The notes under the pieces: generated by a model
What the model saw: only the letters and a program-made list of their open reading frames with translations
What the model was told of the DNA's origin: nothing
The model's database searches: none
In this document: positions 54,877 through 64,000 of the stretch, piece after piece
How positions within the stretch are numbered: the stretch's first letter is position 1
How the letters are laid out: every line of letters begins with the position of its first letter
Origin: Sphingobacterium faecium
GTDB taxonomy: Bacteria > Bacteroidota > Bacteroidia > Sphingobacteriales > Sphingobacteriaceae
Direction of reading: 5' to 3'
Assembly: GCF_003054045.1 (NCBI RefSeq)
Contig: NZ_QBKH01000006.1
Span: 310,001-374,000, forward strand
DNA: 64,000 bases
Translations under genes and position numbers: made by a program

Positions 54877-55106
54877 TCACCAATTCTTGTTTTAAAAATA
54901 ATGCGAATATATCATTATAGTTACGTTAGATTAAGGTAGTAAATGTATAATAAATAGTATTTTTCGAGGGTGTGCTCTTGACCTTGATGGTATAGTATGA
55001 AATCTATTTATGTCTTCTAAAGCCAAGTGAGATAGATTTAAGGAATCACTTTATTATAATTATCAAATATATAATATAAAATTCCTATTAGTGTGAAAAA
55101 AATAAT
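54877..55106. other. Intergenic region upstream of the putative small RNA
   Basis: AT-rich gap next to the decarboxylase start. It contains no ORF. It should hold the decarboxylase promoter. Confidence 0.4.
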
Positions 55107-55114
55107 TATCTTTG
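55107..55114 (+). promoter_or_regulatory. Promoter -7 element of a putative small RNA
   Basis: TATCTTTG, an exact TAnnTTTG match, about 83 bases ahead of an intrinsic terminator stem. The -33 element is weak. Confidence 0.55.
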
Positions 55115-55119
55115 CCTGA

Positions 55120-55234
55120 AATAAGATTTAACATGATACTGTAAGATCTTGTGCGATTTGATAATACCAAAACCATTATAGAAAAGATCTATTTATATCG
55201 CTACAGACATTAAATCTGTAGCGATTCTTTTTTG
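55120..55234 (+). ncRNA. Putative small RNA, about 115 nt, ending in an intrinsic terminator
   Basis: A consensus -7 element at 55107-55114 and a strong terminator at 55197-55233 define a short transcript with no ORF beyond a few codons. Internal AGATCTT (from 55144) and AAGATCT (from 55184) can pair to form a second stem. I do not recognise the family. Alternatives are a leader for the downstream sigma gene, or a chance combination. Confidence 0.4.
55197..55233 (+). terminator. Intrinsic terminator upstream of the third ECF sigma gene
   Basis: Perfect 11-bp arms ATCGCTACAGA and TCTGTAGCGAT with a 7-base loop, followed by C and six T residues (55228-55233). No plus-strand protein gene precedes it. 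Confidence 0.85.
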
Positions 55235-55428
55235 ATTATAATGTCTGAATACCTCACCTTTTTATTACCTGTTTGAGGTCAAATTTGATTCATGAGCATA
55301 AATTTGCTGTTTGCAAATTGTTTAGTGATATTGAATTAATAGGATGTATTACTTTTACGAGTATTTGATTTATAATCTATATTATTTGGAATAAATCTAA
55401 ACAATGTAGTATCTTAGCGATCTCAATC

Positions 55429-55983
55429 ATGAAAACGCACTGGGTCAATATTAAAGCAGGGAATAAAGAGAGTTTCTTTATTTTTTACGATACGTTGTAT
55501 CGATCTCTTTTCCAATATGGAATGGTGATCGCTAAAGATCGAGAAGTGGTTAAAGATGCGATCCATATTCTATTTTACGAACTGTGGGAAAAACATGAAC
55601 GTCTTCCAATAGACATCAAAGATCCTAAATACTATGTTTTTGTTTGGCTAAAGCGCATAATTTTTCGACAACTTAAACTGCAACAATTTTCATTTGAAAG
55701 TTTGCTTGAAGAACCCTATGAGGAATCTATGGAAACTCAAAAAATAAGACTGGAGGAAATGATGGAAAGAGAGCGAAATCTCTATGCTGCGATGGCTAAG
55801 TTGACCAAAAAGCAACGCCACTATATTGAGTTGAAATTTTTCCTTAATAAGTCTTACGAAGAAATTGCTATTTCAGAGAATGCTGCTGTCCGAACGGTGT
55901 ATAACGTAATTTATGAAGCTATAAAGAGCCTTAAGGGACAATTAACATCGATCTTAATCCTTATTTTAAATTATTATAAATAA
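55429..55983 (+). CDS. ECF RNA polymerase sigma factor (third FecR-linked locus)
   Basis: The 184-residue protein has region 2 (IFYDTLYRSLFQYGMVIAKD, KYYVFVWLKRIIFRQLKL) and region 4 (RHYIELKFFLNKSYEEIAIS, NAAVRTVYNVIYEAI). It is a FecI-like ECF factor. The FecR gene follows after 53 bases, then a TonB receptor, so it should activate that operon. A near-consensus TATCTTAG lies shortly upstream of the start. Confidence 0.92.
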   Translation: MKTHWVNIKAGNKESFFIFYDTLYRSLFQYGMVIAKDREVVKDAIHILFYELWEKHERLPIDIKDPKYYVFVWLKRIIFRQLKLQQFSFESLLEEPYEESMETQKIRLEEMMERERNLYAAMAKLTKKQRHYIELKFFLNKSYEEIAISENAAVRTVYNVIYEAIKSLKGQLTSILILILNYYK

Positions 55984-56036
55984 AATAGGTAAAATTGAGG
56001 TATTTCATGCACTACTCTTAAAATGCATGAAAAATA

Positions 56037-57029
56037 ATGGATAACCCTACTCTTGAAAAACTCATCTGTGATCCGTCATTCATAGATTATTGTCTGAATC
56101 ATGAATCAGACAATTTTACTTATTGGGAAAACTGGATTGAGGAAAATCCCCACTATGTATCCTTAGTAGTAGAAAGTAAAACGTTAGTTTTACAGCTTCA
56201 GGCTATGCCGTCTGAGGAAGAAGTCGCAAAGGAAAGACAACGTCTGTATCAAGCGATTGATGAAGCTAAAGTAAATCGTCAATTTCTGTTTCGCAAATGG
56301 TTTCCTTACGCTGCCGCGTGTCTACTGGTTGTGGGTATGTGCATCTTTTTGTTTCGACAAAGACCGGCTATACTGCAAAACCCTATGCCAATAGTTGCTC
56401 TTTTAAAACAACAAGTTCCCGCGGGTAAGTATATGAACGTCCAACTGACTGATGGAACAAAAGTAAGATTAGGTCCTACTTCTACATTAGACTATCCTCA
56501 GCAATTTGCAGCTAGTGAACGAAAAGTGACGCTTAAAGGTGAGGCTTTTTTTGATGTAGCTCATCGTACAGACCAACCCTTTATCATCCAAACAGGAGAA
56601 TTTCATGTTAAAGTGTTGGGTACCTCATTTAATATTCATGCTTTTGAAGAGGACAAGGTAGCAAAGATTGCCTTGTTTACGGGTAAAGTGGAAATCTTTA
56701 ATGATAGCATACGCCTGGTAATCTTACCTGGACAGGCATTTGTATATGACAAAGTGTTGGCCAAATATACTATAGAATCTTTTGATCAGGGACAAGAACG
56801 AGAGACGATGAATGGGGTATTGCACTTTAATCATGCTACTTATTCGGATGTTGGTAAACAATTGGCTCGTAAATATGGTATTTCTTTTCAGGCTAATGCA
56901 GATGTAGATCTTGATTTTTCTGGAACTATGGCGCATGAAAATCTGGATCAGGTATTGGATAAATTAACCTTAACCACCTCATACCGCTTTTCTCTTGAAT
57001 CTAACACCTTAATTGCTCATAAAAAATAA
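56037..57029 (+). CDS. FecR family anti-sigma factor (third locus)
   Basis: The 330-residue protein has a cytoplasmic N-terminus, a transmembrane helix near residues 85-105 (WFPYAAACLLVVGMCIFLF), the FecR domain (LTDGTKVRLGPTSTLDYPQQF, GEAFFDVAHRTDQPFIIQTG) and a DUF4974-like domain (FNHATYSDVGKQLARKYGIS). Together with the STN-bearing TonB receptor that follows, it completes a three-protein signalling chain. Confidence 0.94.
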   Translation: MDNPTLEKLICDPSFIDYCLNHESDNFTYWENWIEENPHYVSLVVESKTLVLQLQAMPSEEEVAKERQRLYQAIDEAKVNRQFLFRKWFPYAAACLLVVGMCIFLFRQRPAILQNPMPIVALLKQQVPAGKYMNVQLTDGTKVRLGPTSTLDYPQQFAASERKVTLKGEAFFDVAHRTDQPFIIQTGEFHVKVLGTSFNIHAFEEDKVAKIALFTGKVEIFNDSIRLVILPGQAFVYDKVLAKYTIESFDQGQERETMNGVLHFNHATYSDVGKQLARKYGISFQANADVDLDFSGTMAHENLDQVLDKLTLTTSYRFSLESNTLIAHKK

Positions 57030-57030
57030 T

Positions 57031-60000
57031 ATGAAAAAAAATAATAGACTCAGTAGGATCTGGGTTCGTTCTTTATTTCTTGGTATCACTTTTTCATATC
57101 ATGGATTAACGGTATCGGCACAACAGCTCCATATTGAAAGTAAAAGTCAGTCGCTTAAATCCATCTTGGAACAGATCGAAAAACAGTCGGGCTATAGTTT
57201 TCTTTATGATGAAAAAACCATCAATCTCAACCGTAAGATTTCACTACAAATGACCGGTTCACTGACTCAGATCTTACAAAGTCTGGAGCAACAGACTTAT
57301 CTGCAGCTGAGGTTGTCAGGAAGAAATATCTTAATCAACAATGGCTCTGTAGGTGTTCTGACTGGGAAAGTGACCGATGAAGCGGGATTGCCCTTATCGT
57401 TGGTTTCGGTGTTCTTTAGAGAACTGAACCAATATTTTTTGACAGAGCAAGATGGTTCTTTCCGGTTCCAGTTTCCAGCACATCGTCTGAAATCTGCTGA
57501 GATCAGGTTTTCGATGATCGGAAGGCAGGGCACTACGCTTAACGTAGCGCTGGATAAACAGCAGACAGGTATATCGACTGTACAGTTACCGTTATTAAGT
57601 GTAGGCCTCGACGAAATTACGGTTAGCCCTCGTACGAATCAAAATTTAGAAAGTAATAGTTCACTTTATATTAATCGGGAGGTTATTGAACAGTCAGGAG
57701 CGCTTAGTCTCAACGATTTATTGAGTTTAGTACCTGGACAGAAAATCGCTGCTCCATCTTTACAGCAGGTACAGCAGGCTAACTTACGTAGTGCTTCATT
57801 CGGTACAAATTCTTTGGGCACCAAAGATCCTTTTTCATTGAATAATTCTTTTGGAATTGCTTTGATTATGGATGGAATCGCGCTATCCAATAATGCCAAT
57901 ATGCAGACGCTCAATCCTGGGATCAGCGGTATGGGAAATTCTTATGTAGGCGGTAATATATCCGATTTAATGGGTAGTGAAGAACGCGGGGACCGTTATA
58001 CTGGTGATTATACGTTTGGAGGGATCGATTTACGTCAAATTGCAACGGATAACATTGAAAGTGTGGAAGTGGTGGCTGGTATCTCTTCGGCAAAATATGG
58101 AGATATGACCAATGGGGCTGTGATCATCAATCGGATCGCTGGTGCAACTCCCTTCAACTTTAATATGCAACTTCGTGATAATGCAACTGTATATGGACTA
58201 ACGAAAGGTTTTCAAACTAAAAAGTGGGGTGCTCTTACCGTAGGCGGTAATTTTACACGCTCTTATAATGATAACCGTGATAAGCTCAAATCGTATGACC
58301 GTGTTGGAAGTAATTTGATATGGAGTACAGCAGCTGGTCAAGATCGTGCTTTTACCAATACATTTACTGCTGATTACGGTCGCAATCTGGACAATGTACG
58401 TCGTGACCCAGATGATCCTACTGCAACACTACTGCGCTATAGGGCCTATAATTTTTCTGTTGGTAATCGGACTAATTACAGGATCGACAACAGTTTTCTG
58501 ACTAATATTGGTTTTAATGTGCGTTATAGTGAGACTTATCAGAATACCTATAAAGAGCAATTCATGAATAATACTTACATCATCTATACCGATGCCACGG
58601 ATGTAGGGGTTACAAATGGAAAATATGCTTCTGGTATCTATACAGCAGTGACCAATCTGGAAGGCAAACCTGTTGATTTTACGGCTAGACTGGATTTGAA
58701 TGGTAGTTTCCATACTGGTGATATTTTACACCAATTGAATTTTGGTTCTTCATACAATTTTTCAAAGAATAAGGGGCGAGGGCAGATCGTAGATCCTACA
58801 CGTCCTCGAAATAATACTTCAACTGCAAATGGAGATAACCGATCTGAACGATATTATGATTATTCACGTATCCATGCTCAAAATCAGATTGGATTCTACG
58901 CCGAAGATGTTTTTAGAACAACTATAGCAGATCGCAATCTGCATGTACGGATAGGAACGCGGTTGGATCTGTTTGAAGGTTATGCTACATTTTCACCACG
59001 TACAAATATCAATTATGAAATCACTCCGGATCTGCGCATTGGTTTAGCTTATGGATGGGGTAGTAAAGCTCCCGCATTGGCTCAGTTATATCCGGGTCCC
59101 GTATTCTTTGAAATCCCGCTATACCAACGCACTGCAGTAAAAGATAATGGTGCTGTGGATGAGGTAAATAGTTTATACTTACTATATGTAGATAAGTTTA
59201 CTCCTGACAATAGCAAATTGAAACCTGCACTTTCTGAACAGTTGGAGTTATCGTTGTCCTATGAACATCGCGGATTTAGAGGGGGCTTGAATGTATACAG
59301 TAAACGCAATTATCGGGATATATATACCGAAATGTCTTTTAGCTCAATCTTATTGGGTAACTACATAGACAATTCGGACCAAGAATCTGAGTTGCCCTAT
59401 GTGATTGATGGTCAAAAACGTCATCGCCTGTCCCGCTATAATTTTGTTAATGGGGGAACGACTAAAAACCAAGGTATCGAGATCATGTTATCCACCCCAA
59501 AATGGACGGCGATAGCCACTTCATTTAATCTGCGTGGCGGTATAACCAAATCCATCTATAACCCAGTTCAAAATTGGAAAAACGTAACCAATAACACCAA
59601 TAATCCAAATTATGCTGTAACCGGTGTATATCCTGTATTTGAGCGCACCAGCTGGACCAGTAATGCTGCGCTTACCTCGAGTACCCATATTCCAAAGGCT
59701 AAACTTTTATTAAACTTTATTACGGAGTTTAATATTTTGAATAAAACCAATACCGAAGCTATAGACGGTATTCCCGTAGGTTACTTTACGCAAGACGGTA
59801 GCTATTTTGAAATTAAGAAATTTGACGAAGGAAATGCGGACTATGCACATCTGCTTCGTCCTATCGAAGAAGTAAACAATCAAAATCAACCCGGGTTATA
59901 TACCAATTTTCATCTTAACTTATCTAAAGAAATTAGTAAACGACTGACCTTGGCCTTTCATGTTTATAATGTATTTAATTATCGTCCGCAATATAAGCGA

Positions 60001-60069
60001 TCGGATAATACGATGGTCATTCCTAATGGTAAACCAAGTTATGGTGCTCAAGTAAGACTTAAACTTTAA
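57031..60069 (+). CDS. TonB-dependent outer-membrane receptor with STN domain
   Basis: The ATG at 57031, one base after the FecR stop, gives 1012 residues (MKKNNRLSRIWVRS); the frame extends 6 codons further. A signal peptide is followed by an STN domain (LHIESKSQSLKSILEQIEKQ), a CarboxypepD_reg-like domain (LTGKVTDEAGLPLSLVSVFF), a plug (INREVIEQSGALSLNDLLSL; AKYGDMTNGAVIINRIAGA) and a barrel ending AQVRLKL. There is no SusD partner. The gene is followed by a lipoprotein, a barrel protein and a cytochrome peroxidase, suggesting a metal- or haem-related ligand. This is inference. Confidence 0.92.
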   Translation: MKKNNRLSRIWVRSLFLGITFSYHGLTVSAQQLHIESKSQSLKSILEQIEKQSGYSFLYDEKTINLNRKISLQMTGSLTQILQSLEQQTYLQLRLSGRNILINNGSVGVLTGKVTDEAGLPLSLVSVFFRELNQYFLTEQDGSFRFQFPAHRLKSAEIRFSMIGRQGTTLNVALDKQQTGISTVQLPLLSVGLDEITVSPRTNQNLESNSSLYINREVIEQSGALSLNDLLSLVPGQKIAAPSLQQVQQANLRSASFGTNSLGTKDPFSLNNSFGIALIMDGIALSNNANMQTLNPGISGMGNSYVGGNISDLMGSEERGDRYTGDYTFGGIDLRQIATDNIESVEVVAGISSAKYGDMTNGAVIINRIAGATPFNFNMQLRDNATVYGLTKGFQTKKWGALTVGGNFTRSYNDNRDKLKSYDRVGSNLIWSTAAGQDRAFTNTFTADYGRNLDNVRRDPDDPTATLLRYRAYNFSVGNRTNYRIDNSFLTNIGFNVRYSETYQNTYKEQFMNNTYIIYTDATDVGVTNGKYASGIYTAVTNLEGKPVDFTARLDLNGSFHTGDILHQLNFGSSYNFSKNKGRGQIVDPTRPRNNTSTANGDNRSERYYDYSRIHAQNQIGFYAEDVFRTTIADRNLHVRIGTRLDLFEGYATFSPRTNINYEITPDLRIGLAYGWGSKAPALAQLYPGPVFFEIPLYQRTAVKDNGAVDEVNSLYLLYVDKFTPDNSKLKPALSEQLELSLSYEHRGFRGGLNVYSKRNYRDIYTEMSFSSILLGNYIDNSDQESELPYVIDGQKRHRLSRYNFVNGGTTKNQGIEIMLSTPKWTAIATSFNLRGGITKSIYNPVQNWKNVTNNTNNPNYAVTGVYPVFERTSWTSNAALTSSTHIPKAKLLLNFITEFNILNKTNTEAIDGIPVGYFTQDGSYFEIKKFDEGNADYAHLLRPIEEVNNQNQPGLYTNFHLNLSKEISKRLTLAFHVYNVFNYRPQYKRSDNTMVIPNGKPSYGAQVRLKL

Positions 60070-60073
60070 GCAT

Positions 60074-61417
60074 ATGAAATTACAACAATATTTAATGCTG
60101 ATGATCATTTTTATGGGGTCATTGAGCAGTTGCCAAAAAGAATTATTGCCCAATAATGGCCCTGTGGATGTTACAGTCAATATTACTTATGAAAGCGAGG
60201 AGTATCAAGATAAATTACCTGTAGATACCATCACGGTTAATATCTATTCGTTGAAAGGGAAAAAAATATACAGTGCCCAAACGGGTGCTGACGGTCATAT
60301 TATGTTTCCACAGCTTGCTCCTAATACCTATAGGATACAAGCTGTGATCAGCTTTAAGGTCGATTTGTTTAATCAATTGCTGGATAGGCAAGAGGATTTT
60401 GATGTCACCTTTAGTTCGGAGATCAAAGAGATTATGGTCGGTAGGGATATAGATCATCACTGGGATTTGTCCTTGGTGAGTGGCAATTTCAATCCAAATG
60501 GCTTGGTGATCAAACAGATCTATTATGCGGGTTCGCATGCGACTTTGGGAGCAAGTTTCCGAGATCAATTTATTGAAATCTTTAATAATTCAGATCAGAT
60601 CCAGTATGCCGATAGTTTGTGTATTGCTGAGGCATATGGAGCAAATAGTATCAATTCACTTTATAGTTATCAAGCCACTAGTAAACAATATGATTGGAGT
60701 AAATCATACGGTATGCCTGAAGGGATAAGGGCAAATGCGGACTATGTATATGCGCAAACTATACTCCGCTTGCCAGGTCAAGGTCAGGATTATCCGATCG
60801 CTCCTGGTCAAAGTATTGTTATAGCGGCTACGGCAACCAATCATAAAGCGCCTTATGAGGGAGCAGATGGGAAAGTAATCGCTGTTCAGGATCCAAGTTT
60901 AACAGTCGACCTGAGCAAAGCAGACTTTGAAGCTTACTATGCACCTTATATCGGTACAACAAGGCCTTTAGCATCTGATGTGGATAACCCCAATGTGCCG
61001 AATGTGGAGGTAATCCGACGGGGAAGTGGTGCCGATTTGATCATGAGCCAGACCGCACAGCAAAGCTGGTTTATCTTTCGATCTGATGCTATGGGACCTG
61101 AAGCAAATTGGAAGGGGTACGGATTGCCTTATGCGGATGGTCAGGTTAATAATTCCAAAGCATATATACAGGTGCCAGTTGATCTGATCTTGGACGCAGT
61201 AGAGCTGCAGTCTTCCACTTCAACGCAATATCCAAAGCGATTTTCTGCTCAAAATGATGCGGGATGGATTGCTGTGGATGGTGGAGCTCGTTCCTCGAAT
61301 GCTGTCATTCGGAAAACCAAAGCAGTGGTCAATGGAAGAAGAGTGCTGCAGGATTCTAATAATTCGAAAGATGATTTTGTTTCCATCAAAGCAAACCCAA
61401 AGGGTTTTGCAGATTAG
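60074..61417 (+). CDS. DUF4876-like lipoprotein
   Basis: This 447-residue protein has a lipoprotein signal with LSSC (Cys20). An Ig-like or CarboxypepD-like domain follows (VDTITVNIYSLKGKKIYSAQ), then a region like a lamin-tail domain (FRDQFIEIFNNSDQIQYADSL; YPIAPGQSIVIAATATNH). This fits the DUF4876 family often found next to TonB receptors in Bacteroidota. A surface-exposed ligand binder is likely. It begins 4 bases after the receptor stop. Confidence 0.8.
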   Translation: MKLQQYLMLMIIFMGSLSSCQKELLPNNGPVDVTVNITYESEEYQDKLPVDTITVNIYSLKGKKIYSAQTGADGHIMFPQLAPNTYRIQAVISFKVDLFNQLLDRQEDFDVTFSSEIKEIMVGRDIDHHWDLSLVSGNFNPNGLVIKQIYYAGSHATLGASFRDQFIEIFNNSDQIQYADSLCIAEAYGANSINSLYSYQATSKQYDWSKSYGMPEGIRANADYVYAQTILRLPGQGQDYPIAPGQSIVIAATATNHKAPYEGADGKVIAVQDPSLTVDLSKADFEAYYAPYIGTTRPLASDVDNPNVPNVEVIRRGSGADLIMSQTAQQSWFIFRSDAMGPEANWKGYGLPYADGQVNNSKAYIQVPVDLILDAVELQSSTSTQYPKRFSAQNDAGWIAVDGGARSSNAVIRKTKAVVNGRRVLQDSNNSKDDFVSIKANPKGFAD

Positions 61418-61448
61418 ATCAGGTACTTGATTAAAATTAATACCATTC

Positions 61449-62993
61449 ATGAAAAAACGAGATATAATAGGATTGTTGTTTGCAACTTGGGGGGCTTGTC
61501 TTCCGGTATATGCGCAAACGACTGTAGAGCAGGATACTATAGAGCGCCGAATACGTCAATTTACTGTTGAGAACCCGATGTGGTTAGAGAAGTCTGTTTC
61601 ACCTCGCTATAGCCTAATTCAATTGGGATACAGTCAGATCAGTGGTGAGTATCGGGCTGCTCAGGATGCACAAAAAATAAAAAATATCAATTTTAACTCG
61701 GAGGGTGCGGTAACGATTAAAGATGTACGGCTTTGGGGAAGATTTGCTTATAACCGCAGTACGGAAGATAGTACGAGGTTTGCCCATCAAACGCGAGAAA
61801 ATCTGGCATCACCCTGGTACTTTGGGTCGTATGGCTACAACCATTATGAAAGGACCAATTACTTGATTCAGACTAGGGGACAAAAATACTTTGCTGACCG
61901 TCGGTACTCGGTGTTCGGGGGCTTGGATTATCATGTGGGTAATCATTTTAGTAACAACGATCCAAGAGGTACGATTGATGCGATTCAGGTCAATGGAAGC
62001 CTAGGGGGGAGTGCCCATATTGCTTCTGGATGGGAGCTTGGGGCAGAGGCGAAGTATGGCTATGGCCAAGAGCGTGTGGAAATAGCCTATCGTAATGATC
62101 AATATGCGTTAAGTGCGGTTGAATCTCCTTATATGAACTACATCGTAAGAGGATATGGTTGGAAAGTGAGCGATTGGTTAAATGAAAAGCGGATGTATTA
62201 TCAGAATGATATGAAACGTTATGGTGCTAAGTTTTATTTATCTTGGGATGGGCATTTGGGAAAGTTCTATGGAAATATAGGATACCTGCAGGAAGTACAA
62301 CGCTATAGACAGACGTTACGTAATGATTCGCGCATCCATGAATTGAGCAAGTTCAATCTGGATCAATTGAGTTACCAACTTTTGTGGAACTTAAAACAGG
62401 CTAATCGTACCTATCTGGCATCTTTTAATAGTTTCATTCATAGCGGTAAGGATCGGGTGATCGAAAGTGGCGATGCACAGAATTATGTCTACCGAAAGAA
62501 ACGTCATACATTGGATTTTTCGTATTTGGTGCAGAATAAAAAGTGGCAACAGCTATATGAAGCTAATATAGGTTATACCAATCAATTGCGCCATGATGGA
62601 GGTACGGAAACACGATTGGATTATGATCGTCTGGACTATGGATTGGCAACATTATTTACCTATGCTACAGCAAGAAATCAAGAGTTTGAATTTGGTTTGA
62701 CCGCTTTTATGGAAAGAAATATTGGTGTTGCATGGACGCTTCCTGTAATCAATGAAAATGTATTTCATCAATATGTGTTTTATCATGATATTCTGTATCA
62801 TCAGGCAAATATGTGGGGAGGTAAATTGCGTCTGGGTTTTATGCAGCGACTTAGAAAAAGTAATTACATCAAGTTGACAGCAGATTATACGTATCGTAAA
62901 GCTGATCAAGCTGATGCTTTGGATAGAATGAATTTGGCTCCTTTGGGGAGGATACGCGAGGAGGGAAGCTTACGTTTAAGTTATGGGTTTTAA
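61449..62993 (+). CDS. DUF6850-like outer-membrane beta-barrel protein
   Basis: The 514-residue protein has a signal peptide (MKKRDIIGLLFATWGACLPVYAQ) and alternating aromatic beta strands (SLIQLGYSQISGEYRA, YFGSYGYNHYERTNYL, LRLSYGF end) typical of an outer-membrane beta-barrel. I recognise it as a DUF6850-type protein by this pattern and its neighbours. No plug or STN domain. Its role could be a channel or adhesin beside the receptor. Function unknown. Confidence 0.75.
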   Translation: MKKRDIIGLLFATWGACLPVYAQTTVEQDTIERRIRQFTVENPMWLEKSVSPRYSLIQLGYSQISGEYRAAQDAQKIKNINFNSEGAVTIKDVRLWGRFAYNRSTEDSTRFAHQTRENLASPWYFGSYGYNHYERTNYLIQTRGQKYFADRRYSVFGGLDYHVGNHFSNNDPRGTIDAIQVNGSLGGSAHIASGWELGAEAKYGYGQERVEIAYRNDQYALSAVESPYMNYIVRGYGWKVSDWLNEKRMYYQNDMKRYGAKFYLSWDGHLGKFYGNIGYLQEVQRYRQTLRNDSRIHELSKFNLDQLSYQLLWNLKQANRTYLASFNSFIHSGKDRVIESGDAQNYVYRKKRHTLDFSYLVQNKKWQQLYEANIGYTNQLRHDGGTETRLDYDRLDYGLATLFTYATARNQEFEFGLTAFMERNIGVAWTLPVINENVFHQYVFYHDILYHQANMWGGKLRLGFMQRLRKSNYIKLTADYTYRKADQADALDRMNLAPLGRIREEGSLRLSYGF

Positions 62994-63013
62994 ATTGGAG
63001 ATATTTGATTTTG

Positions 63014-64000
63014 ATGAAGAAAAATAAGTTTTTGGTGGCACTGATGGTTTGTTTACCTGTACTAATCAGTGCTTTTGGAGATGCAGTAGATACGGGATAT
63101 TCGATGGTTGATCTTCGCCGCATATACAGCAGCGGTGATATGAGCCAGTGGCCTAAACCACATTTAGATGCTTCGGTTCAAAAAGGGTTTGTTGATATTG
63201 GAGTTTTACCCGCTATAGAATATCCGCAATCAAATCCCTTCAGTAAAGAAAAGGCTTCATTGGGAAAACTATTGTTTTTTGATGCACGGTTATCGGCATC
63301 GAAGCAGTTATCCTGTGCGAGCTGTCACGATCCGCAGCTCGGTTTTGGTGATGGTAAGAGTTTAGCTCATGGCCACGGTAGAAAAGAAGGGAAGCGTAAT
63401 GCGATGACTTTGTATAATGTGGGATATTATAAGAGTTTCATGTGGGATGGAAGGGCTAAGAGTCTGGAAGATCAAGTTTTGTTGCCTGTGCAAGATCACG
63501 TGGAGATGAATACCGTTTTGGACACGATGGTCGCACATGTTCGCGAGATAGAAGGATATAACGTACATTTTAAAAGCGCTTTTGGTGATGATCAGGTGAC
63601 TTTATGGAGAATCCAGCAGGCATTGGCAACTTATGAACGCAGCATTGTGAGCTATCCAAATAAATTTGATCGCTTTGTGTCGGGGCAATCCGATGCGCTA
63701 AATGATCAGGAATTAGAAGGGCTTCATCTTTTCCGAACTAAAGCTCGATGTATCAATTGTCATAGCACGCCTTTGTTTTCGGATAATTTGTTTCATAACG
63801 ACGGACAGACACTCTATGGTACCAAGCAGGAGGATTTTGGACATTATCATTTAACAGGTGATCAGAAAGATATAGGAGCATTTCGAACACCTTCACTTCG
63901 TAATGTTGCATTGACGGGGCCTTGGATGCATCATGGAAACTTCCCTACGCTTAGGGATGTTGTAGAGCTTTATAACCTGGGCAATCCTGCTCCTATACAG
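63014..64000 (+). CDS. Di-haem cytochrome c peroxidase, C-terminus cut by window edge
   Basis: The first 329 residues are visible: a signal segment (MKKNKFLVALMVCLPVLISA), the first haem motif C101-A-S-C104-H105, and the second C246-x2-C249-H250, with the MauG/CcpA-type segments PFSKEKASLGKLLFFDARLS, NVGYYKSFMWDGRAKSLEDQ and IGAFRTPSLRNVALTGPWMHHG. The family reduces peroxide with cytochrome electrons, or oxidises other targets as in MauG. It follows the DUF6850 gene by 20 bases. Confidence 0.93.
   Translation, partial: MKKNKFLVALMVCLPVLISAFGDAVDTGYSMVDLRRIYSSGDMSQWPKPHLDASVQKGFVDIGVLPAIEYPQSNPFSKEKASLGKLLFFDARLSASKQLSCASCHDPQLGFGDGKSLAHGHGRKEGKRNAMTLYNVGYYKSFMWDGRAKSLEDQVLLPVQDHVEMNTVLDTMVAHVREIEGYNVHFKSAFGDDQVTLWRIQQALATYERSIVSYPNKFDRFVSGQSDALNDQELEGLHLFRTKARCINCHSTPLFSDNLFHNDGQTLYGTKQEDFGHYHLTGDQKDIGAFRTPSLRNVALTGPWMHHGNFPTLRDVVELYNLGNPAPIQ

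Noticed and set aside
1..64000. CRISPR arrays, tRNA or rRNA genes, intact insertion sequences
   Set aside because: No regularly spaced repeats, no cloverleaf-like segment with a TTC-loop, and no transposase motifs were noticed.

Overview
The window looks like chromosomal DNA of a Bacteroidota member close to Sphingobacterium or Pedobacter. It is AT-rich, carries SusC/SusD outer-membrane pairs driven by ECF sigma/FecR modules, shows TAnnTTTG promoter -7 elements, and has Tat-exported oxidoreductases. This taxonomic call is inference from gene content. I saw no rRNA, tRNA, CRISPR array or intact transposase.

Layout. 1-7.7 kb: an edge-truncated macrodomain protein, a TlpA-like thioredoxin protein, a class C beta-lactamase-fold hydrolase, a gene-poor island (4.3-6.0 kb) with degraded and overlapping mini-ORFs and large inverted repeats, a CPBP protease, a Crp/Fnr regulator and a small protein. 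7.9-17.1 kb (+): ECF sigma, FecR, SusC, SusD, purple-acid-phosphatase-like phosphoesterase, glycerophosphodiester phosphodiesterase. 17.2-19.1 kb (-): an SDR oxidoreductase and an AraC regulator. 19.5-27.0 kb (-): a second sigma/FecR/SusC/SusD/metallophosphoesterase locus. Together the two loci suggest parallel systems for taking up and hydrolysing organic phosphate compounds; the substrate is inferred.

27.2-28.2 kb (-): a bacterial eRF1-like (baeRF) protein. 28.7-40.0 kb (+): an eleven-gene operon for a Tat-exported PaoABC-type molybdenum aldehyde oxidoreductase plus XdhC and nearly the whole molybdenum cofactor pathway: MoaA, a MocA-MoeA fusion, a TSUP transporter, MoaD, a MoeB-rhodanese, MoaE and a MoaC-MoaB fusion. 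A cysteine desulfurase converges on its end, so enzyme, cofactor synthesis and sulfur donation sit together. 41.7-46.1 kb: a Gfo/Idh/MocA oxidoreductase, a receiver-only regulator, a YoaK protein, a methyltransferase and a small membrane protein.

46.3-50.6 kb: a LOV-domain (blue-light) histidine kinase overlapping its receiver partner, a P-type ATPase remnant, and an SDR-DUF2867 protein. 50.7-54.9 kb (-): an NTF2-like protein, an ECF sigma factor, two paralogous acidic proteins of unknown function sharing an LGxIxxVILEN motif, and a fold-III PLP decarboxylase. 55.1-64.0 kb (+): a putative small RNA, then a third sigma/FecR module with a TonB receptor, a DUF4876-like lipoprotein, a DUF6850-like beta-barrel protein and a di-haem cytochrome c peroxidase cut by the right edge.

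The most unusual items are the acidic protein pair, the receptor-to-peroxidase operon, the promoter arrangement shared by two of the sigma genes (apparently leaderless), the putative small RNA, and the overlapping mini-ORFs at 5.35-5.85 kb.
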